A stretch of DNA of 64,000 bases from Pseudomonas helmanticensis (GCF_900182985.1 NZ_FXUY01000001.1:1612001-1676000); one strand, 5' to 3'; numbered from the stretch's first letter, positions 35,107 to 44,733 are shown. The notes: generated by a model from the sequence alone, not told the origin. Program-made: numbers and translations.

Positions 35107-36687
35107 TCAGAGGGCTTCGCGGCTGGGTTTACCGTCGACCAGGCGCTGAATGCGCAGCGGGTTGGCGTTTTTCAGCGGCTCAGGCAGCAAGCTGTCCGGG
35201 TAGTTCTGGAAACACACCGGGCGCAGGAAACGGTCGATCGCCAGCGTGCCGACGGAGGTGCCGCGCGCATCGGATGTCGCCGGATACGGCCCGCCGTGGA
35301 CCATCGAATCGCACACCTCGACACCGGTCGGATAACCATTAAGCAGAATCCGCCCGACCTTCTGCTCCAGCAACGGCGTCAGTTCGGCGAAGCGCTCGAA
35401 GTCCGCCAGTTCGCCGATAATCGTCGCCGTCAGTTGACCATGCAGGCCGTGTAGTGCAGCGCTGAGTTGCGCCTTGTCGGCCACTTCGACAATCACCGTG
35501 GTCGGGCCAAACACTTCTTCCTGCAGCACTTCATCGCCATCGATCAACAGGCTGGCGTCGGCCTTGAACAACTGCGGCTGCGCCTGATTGCCCTGCTGCG
35601 GATGACCGGCCAGATGCTCGATACCGGGATGCGCCAACAGCTTCTGCAAGCCTTTGCCGTAGCTGCCGAGGGTGCCGGCGTTGAGCATGGTTTGCGCCGG
35701 TTGATCAGCGATCAAACCAGCGACCTGCTGCACGAACGCGCTGAACTGTGGCGAGCGGATGCCGATCACCAGACCCGGATTGGTACAGAACTGACCGCAG
35801 CCCTGCACCACCGACGCAGTCAGGTCGCGAGCAACCGTTTCCGAACGTTCAGCCAATGCCTGCGGCAAGACAATCACCGGGTTGATACTCGACATCTCGG
35901 CGAACACCGGGATCGGTTGCGCACGCGCGGCGGCCATGTCGCACAGCGCTCGACCACCCTTGAGCGAACCGGTGAAACCGACCGCCTGAATCGCCGGATG
36001 CTTGACCAGCCATTCACCGACGCCACCGCCGTAGATCATGTTGAACACGCCGGCCGGCATCGCGGTTTTTTCGGCGGCGCGGATCAGCGCATCGGCGACC
36101 AGTTCTGCTGTCGCCATATGGCCGCTATGGGCCTTGAACACCACCGGGCAACCGGCGGCCAGCGCTGAAGCCGTGTCGCCGCCAGCGGTGGAAAATGCCA
36201 GCGGAAAGTTGCTTGCGCCGAATACCGCGACAGGGCCGAGACCGATGCGGTACTGGCGCAAATCGGGACGTGGCAATGGCTGACGATCCGGCAACGGCAG
36301 ATCGATCCGCGCACCGTAGAAATCGCCCCGGCGCAGCACTTTGGCGAACAGCCGCATCTGCCCGCTGGTACGCCCGCGCTCACCCTGAATGCGCCCCGCC
36401 GGCAAGGCGGTTTCGCGGCAGACCACGGCGACGAAGTCATCACCCAGCGCATCGAGTTCATCGGCAATCGCGTCGAGAAATTGCGCGCGGCGCTCAGCGC
36501 TGAGGCTGCGATACGCCGGGTACGCGGTAGCGGCAGCCTTGGCGGCGGCGTCAACTTCTTCCACCGTGGCCTGGATGAAATCGTGGGGCAGTTGCTCGCC
36601 CGTGGTTGCGTCGACCGATTGCAGTTTGACGTCGCCAGCGGCACTGCGCTGACCGCCGATGTAGTTGTGACCGAGAATCTGAGTCAT
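35107..36687 (-). CDS. Aldehyde dehydrogenase, 2-oxoglutarate semialdehyde dehydrogenase type
   Basis: The 526-residue NAD(P)+-dependent aldehyde dehydrogenase has GASNFPLAFSTAGGDTASAL, GFTGSLKGGRAL, the general base region PVFAEMSSINPV and the catalytic Cys in QGCGQFCTNPG. The length and motifs fit the subfamily of 2,5-dioxopentanoate (2-oxoglutarate semialdehyde) dehydrogenases that finish oxidative pentose and hexaric-acid pathways. AAGGAG overlaps the upstream stop region. It lies behind the AraD1-like gene on the minus strand, completing the route to 2-oxoglutarate. Confidence 0.9.
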   Translation of the reverse strand: MTQILGHNYIGGQRSAAGDVKLQSVDATTGEQLPHDFIQATVEEVDAAAKAAATAYPAYRSLSAERRAQFLDAIADELDALGDDFVAVVCRETALPAGRIQGERGRTSGQMRLFAKVLRRGDFYGARIDLPLPDRQPLPRPDLRQYRIGLGPVAVFGASNFPLAFSTAGGDTASALAAGCPVVFKAHSGHMATAELVADALIRAAEKTAMPAGVFNMIYGGGVGEWLVKHPAIQAVGFTGSLKGGRALCDMAAARAQPIPVFAEMSSINPVIVLPQALAERSETVARDLTASVVQGCGQFCTNPGLVIGIRSPQFSAFVQQVAGLIADQPAQTMLNAGTLGSYGKGLQKLLAHPGIEHLAGHPQQGNQAQPQLFKADASLLIDGDEVLQEEVFGPTTVIVEVADKAQLSAALHGLHGQLTATIIGELADFERFAELTPLLEQKVGRILLNGYPTGVEVCDSMVHGGPYPATSDARGTSVGTLAIDRFLRPVCFQNYPDSLLPEPLKNANPLRIQRLVDGKPSREAL

Positions 36688-36696
36688 GGGATCTCC

Positions 36697-37689
36697 TTAA
36701 AGGGTGCCGATGCTGTCCGGTTCAAACACCGCGGTAACCGGGACGATGCCGTTGACCAGCGGCGCGCCGAATTCGGCCTGGCTGATTTCGAAGACGTCGC
36801 CCGGTTGGGTGCGAATGCCGTCGGCAAACGACAGGGTCGCGGTGCCGAAGAAGTGAATGTGCACGTCGCCCGGACGGAGGAACTGGCTGTATTTGAAGTG
36901 GTGGTATTCGAGGTTGGCGAGGCTGTGGCACATGTTCGCCTCGCCGCTGAGAAACTCGTTCTGCCAGTGCACTTCGCCGTCACGCAGGATACGACTGGTG
37001 CCTGCCAGATGTTGAGGCAGTTCGCCGGTGCGAAGTTCCGGGCCGTAGCTGCAACTGCGCAGTTTCGAGTGCGCGAGGTAGAGGTAATTCTTGCGCTCCA
37101 TGATGTGATCGGAGAATTCGTTGCCGACCGCGAAGCCCAAGCGATAAGGCTTGCCGTCGTTGCCGATGAGGTACAGGCCGGCCATCTCCGGTTCTTCGCC
37201 TGCGTCTTCGGCAAACGGCGGTACCGGGAACGGCTGGCCGGGACGGACGACGATGCTGCCGTCGCCTTTGTAGAACCATTCCGGCTGCACACCGGCCTGC
37301 CCCGCCGCCGGTTTGCCGCCCTCCACGCCCCATTTGAAGATGCGCATGGTGTCGGTCATCGTCGCTTCGTCGCCGGCCTGCTGGTGCATTTTGTCGCGCG
37401 CCGAGGCGCTGCCCAGGTGGGTCAGACCGGTGCCGCTGATCAACATGTGCGCCGGATCCGGGTGGTCGAGTGGCGGCAGGATGCGCAGTTGCGACAGCAG
37501 TTCGGCATAGTCGTGGCTGATGCCAAGGCCCAAGGTTTGCACTTGCTGCTCAAGGGTGTTGCCGGCCTCAATGGCGGCGAGCGCCAGATCGCGCACTGTG
37601 CGGGCGTCCTGCACTTCGCGCACCAGACCGTTGTCGACCACGCCGACACGGCGTTCGCGGTTGCTTAATTCGAATTGAACCAGATGCAT
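36697..37689 (-). CDS. AraD1 / fumarylacetoacetate hydrolase-family 2-keto-3-deoxypentonate dehydratase
   Basis: The 330-residue FAH-superfamily protein has GTGLTHLGSA, an acidic metal-binding segment (GLYLIGNDGKPYRLGFAVGNE) and HIHFFGTATLSFADG. Genes of this GguC/AraD1 type sit in L-arabinose and related sugar-acid loci, where the enzyme is thought to convert 2-keto-3-deoxy-pentonate to 2-oxoglutarate semialdehyde. The ATG at 37689 follows AGGAG; an upstream in-frame start lies in REP sequence. It is followed 9 bases later by the aldehyde dehydrogenase. Confidence 0.82.
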   Translation of the reverse strand: MHLVQFELSNRERRVGVVDNGLVREVQDARTVRDLALAAIEAGNTLEQQVQTLGLGISHDYAELLSQLRILPPLDHPDPAHMLISGTGLTHLGSASARDKMHQQAGDEATMTDTMRIFKWGVEGGKPAAGQAGVQPEWFYKGDGSIVVRPGQPFPVPPFAEDAGEEPEMAGLYLIGNDGKPYRLGFAVGNEFSDHIMERKNYLYLAHSKLRSCSYGPELRTGELPQHLAGTSRILRDGEVHWQNEFLSGEANMCHSLANLEYHHFKYSQFLRPGDVHIHFFGTATLSFADGIRTQPGDVFEISQAEFGAPLVNGIVPVTAVFEPDSIGTL

Positions 37690-37726
37690 GTTCTTCTCCT
37701 GTGTTATTCGAAACACCGCAGCTCCT

Positions 37727-37816
37727 TGTAGGAGTGAGCCTGCTCGCGATAGCGGTGTGTCAGCCAAAAAGTTGCCAACTGATAGACCGCTATCGCGAGC
37801 AGGCTCACTCCTACAG
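37727..37816. repeat. REP pair, GGAGTGAGCCTGCTCGCGAT variant
   Basis: Inverted units lie between the MFS gene and the AraD1-like gene on the same strand. This is a position where such hairpins can protect or separate segments of a polycistronic mRNA. Confidence 0.85.
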
Positions 37817-37834
37817 GGGACCGGTGTTGGTCAT

Positions 37835-39157
37835 TCAGGTGCGGGTGGCGCCGCGGGCGCTGGCGGCGAATTGGTCGACTGGCAGAACGTGTTTGCGTTC
37901 CAGCACGCGGTAGACGATTGCGGTCAGGATCAAACCGAAGACCATCACCCCCGAGAGGAAGTACAGGCCGGACGCGAGGTTGCCGGTGTATTCCTTCAAC
38001 GCCCCAATCACGAATGGCCCGATATACCCGCCCAGGTTCCCCACCGAATTAATCAAGGCAATCCCCGCCGCCGCACTCGCCCCGGCAAAGAACCGCCCAG
38101 GCAAAGTCCAGAACACCGCCGTGCAGGAAAACAGCGCAAACGCCACCAGACATAACGCTGCCAGTTGCGCCACCGGCAACGACAGCCACGCGCTCATGAA
38201 CAGACCAATCGCGCCCAGCACATAAAGCACGGCCAGATGCCCGTAGCGATCATTCAAGCGATCAGAACTGCGCGGCACGATCAGCAAGCCGATGATCCCG
38301 AAAATGTACGGCACCGACGACACGAAACCAGTGACCAGATCACTGCCACCGAACTGTTTGATCAGCGTCGGCAACCACAAACCCAAGCCATAAATGCTCA
38401 ACGTCACCGGCAAATAAAACAGCGCCAGCAGCAACACGCGTTTGTCTTTCAGCGCATGCAGCGGGTTGCCGTGGCGGGTCTGGCCGTATGCCTGCAGATC
38501 TTTTTTCAGCTCGCCGGTCAGCCAGTCTTTTTCCGCCTGATCCATCCACTGCACTTGCTGCGGGCCATCCGGCAACCAGCGCAAGACCGGCCAGGTCAGC
38601 AGGATCGCCGGCGTGCCGATGACGATGAACAGCCACTGCCAGCCGTGCAGACCAAAGACGCCGTCCATGCCGAGCAAACCGCCGGACACCGGGCCGGTAA
38701 TCATCATCGCGATGGGCTGAGAAAGGATGAACAGCCCGAGGATCTTGCCGCGATGACGCACCGGGAACCATTGGGTGATGTAGTAGAGAACGCCGGGGAA
38801 GAACCCCGCTTCAGCCGCGCCGAGCAGAAAGCGCATCACGTAGAAACTGTGCGGCCCTTGGACGAAGGCCATGCCGATGGTGATGGCGCCCCAGGTGATC
38901 ATGATTCGCGCAAACCAGCGCCTCGCGCCGAAGCGTTCGAGCATCAGGTTGCTGGGAATTTCGAGGAGGAAGTAGCCAATGAAGAACAGCCCGGCACCGA
39001 GGCCATAAGCAGCATCGCCAATGCCGATGTCGGCGCCCATGTGCAGCTTGGCGAAGCCGACGGCGGAGCGATCCACATAGGCGATCAGGTACAGCAGGAT
39101 CAGGAAGGGAATCAGTTTCAGCGTGATACGCCGGATTAGCCGCAGTTCCTGGCTCAT
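37835..39157 (-). CDS. MFS permease, anion:cation symporter (sugar-acid) type
   Basis: The 440-residue major facilitator with about 12 membrane helices starts RRITLKLIPFLILLYLIAYV-D-RSAVGFA, the signature of the ACS family that imports hexonates, glucarate, tartrate and other organic acids by H+ symport. AEAGFFPGVLYYITQWFP is the family's conserved loop motif. It is first of the minus-strand unit and divergent from the dehydratase gene, so it probably imports the sugar acid degraded here. Confidence 0.9.
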   Translation of the reverse strand: MSQELRLIRRITLKLIPFLILLYLIAYVDRSAVGFAKLHMGADIGIGDAAYGLGAGLFFIGYFLLEIPSNLMLERFGARRWFARIMITWGAITIGMAFVQGPHSFYVMRFLLGAAEAGFFPGVLYYITQWFPVRHRGKILGLFILSQPIAMMITGPVSGGLLGMDGVFGLHGWQWLFIVIGTPAILLTWPVLRWLPDGPQQVQWMDQAEKDWLTGELKKDLQAYGQTRHGNPLHALKDKRVLLLALFYLPVTLSIYGLGLWLPTLIKQFGGSDLVTGFVSSVPYIFGIIGLLIVPRSSDRLNDRYGHLAVLYVLGAIGLFMSAWLSLPVAQLAALCLVAFALFSCTAVFWTLPGRFFAGASAAAGIALINSVGNLGGYIGPFVIGALKEYTGNLASGLYFLSGVMVFGLILTAIVYRVLERKHVLPVDQFAASARGATRT

Positions 39158-39248
39158 GAGATCGGTCTCCGATTGTTGTTTTTATAGAACCTCGGGGGAC
39201 GCCTCTCACGGAAAACCGTCAGGGCCAACCCTCCGTCGAAAACGACTA

Positions 39249-39334
39249 TATAGTAATACTAATTCACCAACAACACTTCCAAACCTAGGATTTTGCGCTT
39301 AGATTAGGCCGTAGCTTGAACACTATAGTCATAC
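39249..39334. promoter_or_regulatory. Two near-identical boxes in the divergent sugar-acid promoter region
   Basis: TATAGTAATAC (39249-39259) and TATAGTCATAC (39324-39334) match at 10 of 11 positions in the 193-base gap between the MFS and dehydratase genes. The first is embedded in the palindrome TAGTAATACTA. They are candidate operators for the FadR-type GntR regulator encoded at 41324. Confidence 0.45.
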
Positions 39335-39350
39335 AATAAGAGAATCGATC

Positions 39351-41087
39351 ATGTCTGATAAGAAACCCACCCTGCGCTCCGCCCAATGGTTTGGCACGGC
39401 CGACAAGAACGGCTTCATGTACCGCAGCTGGATGAAGAATCAGGGCATCGCCGACCACCAGTTCCACGGCAAGCCGATCATCGGCATCTGCAACACCTGG
39501 TCGGAACTGACCCCGTGCAACGCGCACTTCCGCCAGATCGCGGAGCACGTCAAACGCGGGGTGATCGAGGCCGGTGGGTTTCCAGTGGAATTCCCGGTGT
39601 TCTCCAACGGCGAATCGAACCTGCGCCCGACCGCCATGCTCACCCGCAACCTGGCGAGCATGGACGTTGAAGAAGCGATTCGCGGCAACCCGATCGACGG
39701 CGTAGTGCTGCTGACCGGTTGCGACAAAACCACCCCGGCGCTGTTGATGGGCGCGGCCAGTTGCGACGTGCCGGCCATCGTCGTCACCGGCGGGCCGATG
39801 CTCAACGGCAAGCACAAGGGCAAGGACATCGGTTCCGGCACGGTGGTCTGGCAGCTCAGCGAACAGGTCAAGGCCGGCACCATCACGATTGACGATTTCC
39901 TCGCGGCCGAGGGCGGCATGTCGCGTTCGGCGGGCACCTGCAACACCATGGGCACCGCATCGACCATGGCCTGCATGGCTGAAGCACTCGGCACGTCCTT
40001 GCCGCACAACGCGGCGATTCCGGCGGTGGATGCGCGGCGTTATGTGTTGGCGCACATGTCCGGCATGCGTGCCGTAGAGATGGTTCGCGAAGATTTGAAA
40101 CTGTCGAAGATTCTGACTAAAGAAGCCTTCGAGAATGCTATCCGCGTGAACGCCGCCATCGGTGGTTCGACCAACGCGGTGATTCACTTGAAAGCCATTG
40201 CCGGGCGCATCGGTGTCGAGCTGGATCTGGATGACTGGACGCGCATGGGGCGCGGCATGCCGACCATTGTCGACCTGCAACCGTCGGGGCGTTTTCTGAT
40301 GGAAGAGTTCTATTACGCCGGTGGTTTGCCCGCAGTATTGCGTCGCCTCGGTGAAGCCAATCTGATTCCTCATCCGAATGCGCTGACGGTGAACGGCAAG
40401 TCCATCGGCGAGAACACCAAGGACGCGCCGATCTATGGCGAAGACGAAGTGATCCGCACGCTCGACAATCCGATCCGCGCCGACGGCGGGATTTGTGTGT
40501 TGCGCGGCAACCTGGCGCCGCTGGGTGCGGTGCTCAAGCCGTCCGCTGCAACGCCGGAACTGATGCAGCATCGCGGCCGCGCGGTGGTGTTTGAGAACTT
40601 CGACATGTACAAGGCGCGGATCAATGATCCGGAGCTGGATGTCGACAAGGATTCGATTCTGGTGATGAAGAACTGCGGGCCGAAGGGTTATCCGGGCATG
40701 GCTGAAGTCGGCAACATGGGGCTGCCGGCCAAGTTGCTGGCGCAGGGTGTGACGGACATGGTGCGGATTTCCGACGCGCGGATGAGCGGCACCGCGTACG
40801 GCACGGTGGTTTTGCACGTGGCACCGGAAGCGGCGGCTGGCGGGCCTTTGGCGACGGTGAAGGAAGGCGACTGGATCGAACTGGATTGCGCCACTGGCCG
40901 TTTGCACCTGGATATTCCGGATGCGGAACTGGCGGCGCGGATGGCGGATCTGCAACCACCGCAGCAGTTGTTGGTGGGCGGCTATCGTCAGTTGTACATC
41001 GACCATGTGCTGCAAGCGGATCAGGGCTGTGACTTTGATTTCCTGGTCGGTTGCCGAGGGGCTGAAGTGCCTCGTCATTCCCATTAA
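39351..41087 (+). CDS. IlvD/Edd-family dehydratase, L-arabonate dehydratase type
   Basis: The 578-residue Fe-S dehydratase has the three cluster cysteines Cys56 (ELTPCNAHF), Cys124 (LLTGCDKTTPA) and Cys197 (SAGTCNTMGTAS), each three residues below the positions I recall for the Rhizobium L-arabinonate dehydratase. FSNGESNLRPTAM and ISDARMSGTAYGTVVLHVAPE agree with the pentonate branch rather than IlvD. It would convert L-arabonate (or a related pentonate) to its 2-keto-3-deoxy acid. It is divergent from the transporter, with the rest of the pathway on the opposite strand. Confidence 0.88.
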   Translation: MSDKKPTLRSAQWFGTADKNGFMYRSWMKNQGIADHQFHGKPIIGICNTWSELTPCNAHFRQIAEHVKRGVIEAGGFPVEFPVFSNGESNLRPTAMLTRNLASMDVEEAIRGNPIDGVVLLTGCDKTTPALLMGAASCDVPAIVVTGGPMLNGKHKGKDIGSGTVVWQLSEQVKAGTITIDDFLAAEGGMSRSAGTCNTMGTASTMACMAEALGTSLPHNAAIPAVDARRYVLAHMSGMRAVEMVREDLKLSKILTKEAFENAIRVNAAIGGSTNAVIHLKAIAGRIGVELDLDDWTRMGRGMPTIVDLQPSGRFLMEEFYYAGGLPAVLRRLGEANLIPHPNALTVNGKSIGENTKDAPIYGEDEVIRTLDNPIRADGGICVLRGNLAPLGAVLKPSAATPELMQHRGRAVVFENFDMYKARINDPELDVDKDSILVMKNCGPKGYPGMAEVGNMGLPAKLLAQGVTDMVRISDARMSGTAYGTVVLHVAPEAAAGGPLATVKEGDWIELDCATGRLHLDIPDAELAARMADLQPPQQLLVGGYRQLYIDHVLQADQGCDFDFLVGCRGAEVPRHSH

Positions 41088-41237
41088 GAGCAAAAGATCG
41101 CAGCCTTCGGCAGCTCCTACATTGGAATGCATTCCCCTGTTTGATCGTTCCCACGCTTCGCGTGGGAATGCCTCTAGGGACGCTCCGCGTTCCAGCTCTG
41201 AAATGGGACACAGAGCGTCCCGGGGCAGCATTCCCAC
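41088..41237. repeat. Single REP unit and a GATCGTTCCCACGC-type repeat
   Basis: A lone REP half (AAAAGATCGCAGCCTTCGGC, to 41121) directly follows the dehydratase stop. 41143-41237 is a degenerate GATCGTTCCCACGC / GGGAATGC element with internal ACGCTCCGCGT hairpins. Confidence 0.8.
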
Positions 41238-41323
41238 ATTTGGCCTTTGTGCATTCCCTCAAGATTGTGTCGTGCCTGCTATGATGCGCGGCATCTCCAT
41301 CGCTCAGGATCGCGCCGTTCCCC

Positions 41324-42043
41324 ATGGATTACCGCAAACCCTCCGACCGCAAAAGCATGCACTCGCGCATCGTCCAGGAACTGGGCATGCAGATCGTCTC
41401 CGGACGCTTCAAGCCCGACGACAAACTGCCCGCCGAAGCCTTGCTCTGCGAGGAGTACGCGGTCAGCCGGCCGGTGTTGCGTGAAGCCACGCGGGTACTC
41501 GTGGCCAAGGGGCTGGTGTATTCCAGGCCGCGCGTCGGCACGGTGGTCAAGGCGCGCCGCGAATGGCACATGCTCGACCCGGACGTGCTGCACTGGCTGA
41601 TGCAAAGCAGCCCGCAGAATGAATTCTTCAATGTGCTGACCAGCGTGCGCAGCATTATCGAACCGGCCGCTGCCGCCCTCGCCGCCCAGCATGCGACCGA
41701 TGTCGAAATTGCCGCGATTGGTGAGGCTTACCAGCGCATGGAGGCGGCGCCGACACCGGAAGCGTTGTTGCAGCCGGATCTGGACTTTCACAGCCGGATC
41801 GCCGATGCGACGCACAATGATTTGCTGGCGAACCTGTGCAACATGTTGTCGGTGGCGATTGCCGAGGCGTTGAAGCATTCGAATCAGCGGCCGAATCTGC
41901 ATGAATTGGCGTTGCCTCGGCATAAGGCGATTTTGACTGCTATCGAGAATCGCGATGCCCTTGGCGCCCGGCATGCGACGTTGGTGCAGCTGGATGATGC
42001 GCGTAGTGCTTTGAGTGTTGTGCTTGGCGCTGAACTCACTTAA
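41324..42043 (+). CDS. FadR-type GntR transcription regulator (sugar-acid locus)
   Basis: The 239-residue regulator has a GntR winged helix (residues 13-78, KLPAEALLCEEYAVSRPVLR) and a C-terminal FCD all-helical effector domain with probable metal-binding Asp and His residues (LQPDLDFHSRIADATHN). DgoR/LgoR-like regulators of this class repress sugar-acid genes until the acid or its keto-deoxy derivative binds. It lies 236 bases behind the dehydratase on the same strand and probably controls the boxes in the divergent promoter. Confidence 0.85.
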   Translation: MDYRKPSDRKSMHSRIVQELGMQIVSGRFKPDDKLPAEALLCEEYAVSRPVLREATRVLVAKGLVYSRPRVGTVVKARREWHMLDPDVLHWLMQSSPQNEFFNVLTSVRSIIEPAAAALAAQHATDVEIAAIGEAYQRMEAAPTPEALLQPDLDFHSRIADATHNDLLANLCNMLSVAIAEALKHSNQRPNLHELALPRHKAILTAIENRDALGARHATLVQLDDARSALSVVLGAELT

Positions 42044-42059
42044 CGCTTGAGATCCTCTG

Positions 42060-42278
42060 CCCTCACCCTAGCCCTCTCCCAGAGGTAGAGGGGACCGATT
42101 GGGGGATATTCGAGATTTACGCCGACTTGAACGATTTGCTGTGAATCCACAATCGACTGGTATCTCAAGTCTAATGATTTGCTGTGAATCCATAATCAAC
42201 TCGGTATTTCAGGTCGATGTATCAAGCCGCCCCCCTCGGTCAGTCCCCTCTCCCTCCGGGAGAGGGTTAGGGTGAGGG
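42060..42278. repeat. MITE-like element with 21-bp terminal inverted repeats and an internal duplication
   Basis: The ends CCCTCACCCTAGCCCTCTCCC and GGGAGAGGGTTAGGGTGAGGG are inverted repeats with one mismatch. Between them two imperfect 43-base direct repeats start at 42133 and 42176, each opening GATTTGCTGTGAATCCA. No coding capacity is present. This fills the gap between the GntR gene and the shared terminator. Confidence 0.8.
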
Positions 42279-42297
42279 GCTCTTGATCTTCAGCCAC

Positions 42298-42331
42298 AAA
42301 AAAAGCCGCAACCCTAAGGTTGCGGCTTTTT
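42298..42331. terminator. Bidirectional terminator between the GntR and MMPL genes
   Basis: Stem AAAAAGCCGCAACC / GGTTGCGGCTTTTT with loop CTAA, flanked by A and T tracts on both sides, lies between convergent genes. Confidence 0.88.
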
Positions 42332-42348
42332 CGTTTCAGCCTTTCAGA

Positions 42349-44733
42349 TCAATGGGCAAACAGCGAATTACCCTTCTGCCCCGCCAGTTTCTCCGGCTTG
42401 ATCAGGAACCGCGCCAGTGCCGGCAGCAGCCACAGTGCACCGAACATGTTCCACAGGAGCATGAAGGTCAGCATCAGGCCCATGTCGGCCTGGAACTTGA
42501 TCGCCGAGAAGATCCACGTGCACACGCCAATCGCCAGGCACAGGCCGGTAAACAGCACCGCTTTACCGGTGGATTTCAGCGTCTGGTAATACGCTTCCTG
42601 CAACGGCAGACCGGCACGCAGGAAACTCTCCAGACGGCTGTAGATGTAGATGCCGTAGTCGACACCAATCCCCACACCCAGCGCCACCACCGGCAGCGTC
42701 GCAACCTTCACGCCAATGCCCATGAACGCCATCAGTGCGTTGCCGAGTACAGAGGTCAGTACCAGTGGCAGGACGATGCACAAGGTCGCCGCCCATGAAC
42801 GGAAGGTGATCATGCACATCACCGCCACGCAGATGTACACCAGGATCAGGATGGTCAGCTCAGCCTGCTTGATGACTTCGTTGGTAGCCGCTTCGATCCC
42901 GGCGTTACCGGCGGCGAGGATGAATTCCAGGCCGTCCTTGTTGTTGTCCTTGGCGAATTCCTGCACCGCGTGCACCGCCCGATCCAGGGTTTCCGCCTTG
43001 TGATCGTTGAGGAACACCAGCACCGGCGCCAGTGAGCAACTGTTGTTGTACAGACCGTCGGCGCGGGCAATCGAGTTGTTCAGCACGTCCGGGTTGCGTG
43101 ACAGGGTTTCCCATTTCAGGTTGCCCTCGTTCATGCCCTTGATCATCTGCTTGGACACGGTCACCAGCGAGATCGCCGACTGCACGCCCTCGGTGTTCTG
43201 CATCTTCCACATCAGCTCGTCGATCGGCGCCATGGCCTCAAAGCGCGAGCAGCCTTCAGCCTTGGTCTTGACCATCACCACCAGCACGTCAGAACTGGTC
43301 GAGTAGTTGTTGATGATAAAGTTGTTGTCCTTGTTGTAGCGCGAGTCCGGACGCAGTTCCGGCGCGCCCTGGTCGAGGTCACCGATTTTCAGGTTCTGGC
43401 TGTACCAGAGGCCGCCACCGAAGGCGATCAGCGCCAGCACCACCGAGATGCGTGCGACTTTCGGGTTGGCGAAATTCGACAGCAAGCGCCAGAACGGATG
43501 TTCGCGGTTGGCGTCCTTCTTGCTCCGGGCAATCGCGCGCTTGCTGATGCCGACATAGGAAATCGCCACCGGCAGCAGAATCAGGTTGGTGAACACGATC
43601 ACCGCAACGCCGATCGATGCGCCAATGGCCAGTTCACGGATCACGCCGATGTCGATGATCAGCAGCGTGATGAAACCCACCGCATCCGCGAGAATCGCGA
43701 TCATCCCCGGCAGGAACAGTTGCCGGAACGTACGTCGCGCTGCGGTCAGGGCGTTGTCGGCCTCGCTGGATTGCAGGGCGATGCCGTTAATCTTTTGCAC
43801 GCCGTGGGAAATACCGATGGCGAAGATCAGGAACGGTACCAGCATCGAATACGGATCGAGCCCGAAACCGAAGAAGTGCATCAGACCGAGCTGCCAGACC
43901 ACCGCCACCAGCGTCGTACTCAACACCGCGATGGTGCTGCGTACGCAGTTGGTGAACCACAACAGCAGGATCAGGGTGATGACGAAGGCGATGCCGAAGA
44001 ACAGCACCACCATCACCAGGCCGTCGATCAGATCGCCGACTTTCTTGGCGAAACCGACGATGTGGATCTTGACGTTGGGGTTCTGCGCTTCGAACTTGTT
44101 GCGGATCTTGTCTTCGAGCTCATGGGAGAACTGCCGGTAGTCCAGCGCCAGCAATTTGCCCTGATCCTGCGGGTCCGGATAGGACTCCAACAACGGGATA
44201 TCGACGATGCTCGACTTGAAGTCGTTGGACACCAGGCGCCCGACCTGACCGGACTTGAGCACGTTGTTGCGCAGCAGATCGAGGCTGTCCTGCGAGCCGT
44301 TGTAGCTCTGCGGGATCACTTCACCGCCGGCAAAACCCTCTTCGGTCACTTCGGTCCAGCGTACGCTCGGGCTCCACAGCGACTTCAGCCCGGAACGGTC
44401 GACGCCGGAGATGTAGAACACTTCGTCGTTGATCTGGCGCAGGGTCTCCATGTACTCCTTGGAGAAGATGTCGCCATCGGTGGCTTCCACCGAAATCCGT
44501 ACGGTGTTGCCGAGGTTCGCCAGGTCGTTGCGGTGCTCCATCATCTTCTCGATGAACGGATGCTTGAGCGGGATCATTTTTTCGAAACTGGTCGACGGCC
44601 GGATCAGCGTGGCCTGCCAGAACAGGAAAATGCTCACCACCAGACAGATCAGAATCACTGCCGGGCGGTTGTTGAAGATCAGGCGCTCAAGGAACGTCGC
44701 CTTTTCCTGCTGAGGAGTGATCAAGGAAGTCAT
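42349..44733 (-). CDS. RND-superfamily MMPL-type transporter
   Basis: The 794-residue protein has about 12 membrane helices in two halves, each with a large periplasmic loop. The MMPL/sterol-sensing pattern shows as LMVPFLIFAIGISHGVQKING-like and VVALGVGIGVDYGIYIYSRL segments. Such transporters move lipids, hopanoids or hydrophobic compounds out of or across the inner membrane. The start overlaps the end of the YCF48-like gene (ATGA). Related loci usually also contain DUF1302 and DUF1329 envelope proteins, which are absent from this window. Confidence 0.88.
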   Translation of the reverse strand: MTSLITPQQEKATFLERLIFNNRPAVILICLVVSIFLFWQATLIRPSTSFEKMIPLKHPFIEKMMEHRNDLANLGNTVRISVEATDGDIFSKEYMETLRQINDEVFYISGVDRSGLKSLWSPSVRWTEVTEEGFAGGEVIPQSYNGSQDSLDLLRNNVLKSGQVGRLVSNDFKSSIVDIPLLESYPDPQDQGKLLALDYRQFSHELEDKIRNKFEAQNPNVKIHIVGFAKKVGDLIDGLVMVVLFFGIAFVITLILLLWFTNCVRSTIAVLSTTLVAVVWQLGLMHFFGFGLDPYSMLVPFLIFAIGISHGVQKINGIALQSSEADNALTAARRTFRQLFLPGMIAILADAVGFITLLIIDIGVIRELAIGASIGVAVIVFTNLILLPVAISYVGISKRAIARSKKDANREHPFWRLLSNFANPKVARISVVLALIAFGGGLWYSQNLKIGDLDQGAPELRPDSRYNKDNNFIINNYSTSSDVLVVMVKTKAEGCSRFEAMAPIDELMWKMQNTEGVQSAISLVTVSKQMIKGMNEGNLKWETLSRNPDVLNNSIARADGLYNNSCSLAPVLVFLNDHKAETLDRAVHAVQEFAKDNNKDGLEFILAAGNAGIEAATNEVIKQAELTILILVYICVAVMCMITFRSWAATLCIVLPLVLTSVLGNALMAFMGIGVKVATLPVVALGVGIGVDYGIYIYSRLESFLRAGLPLQEAYYQTLKSTGKAVLFTGLCLAIGVCTWIFSAIKFQADMGLMLTFMLLWNMFGALWLLPALARFLIKPEKLAGQKGNSLFAH

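Noticed and set aside
42133..42217. Two direct repeats considered as a CRISPR remnant
   Set aside because: They are adjacent without spacers, lie inside a MITE-like element, and no cas genes are present.
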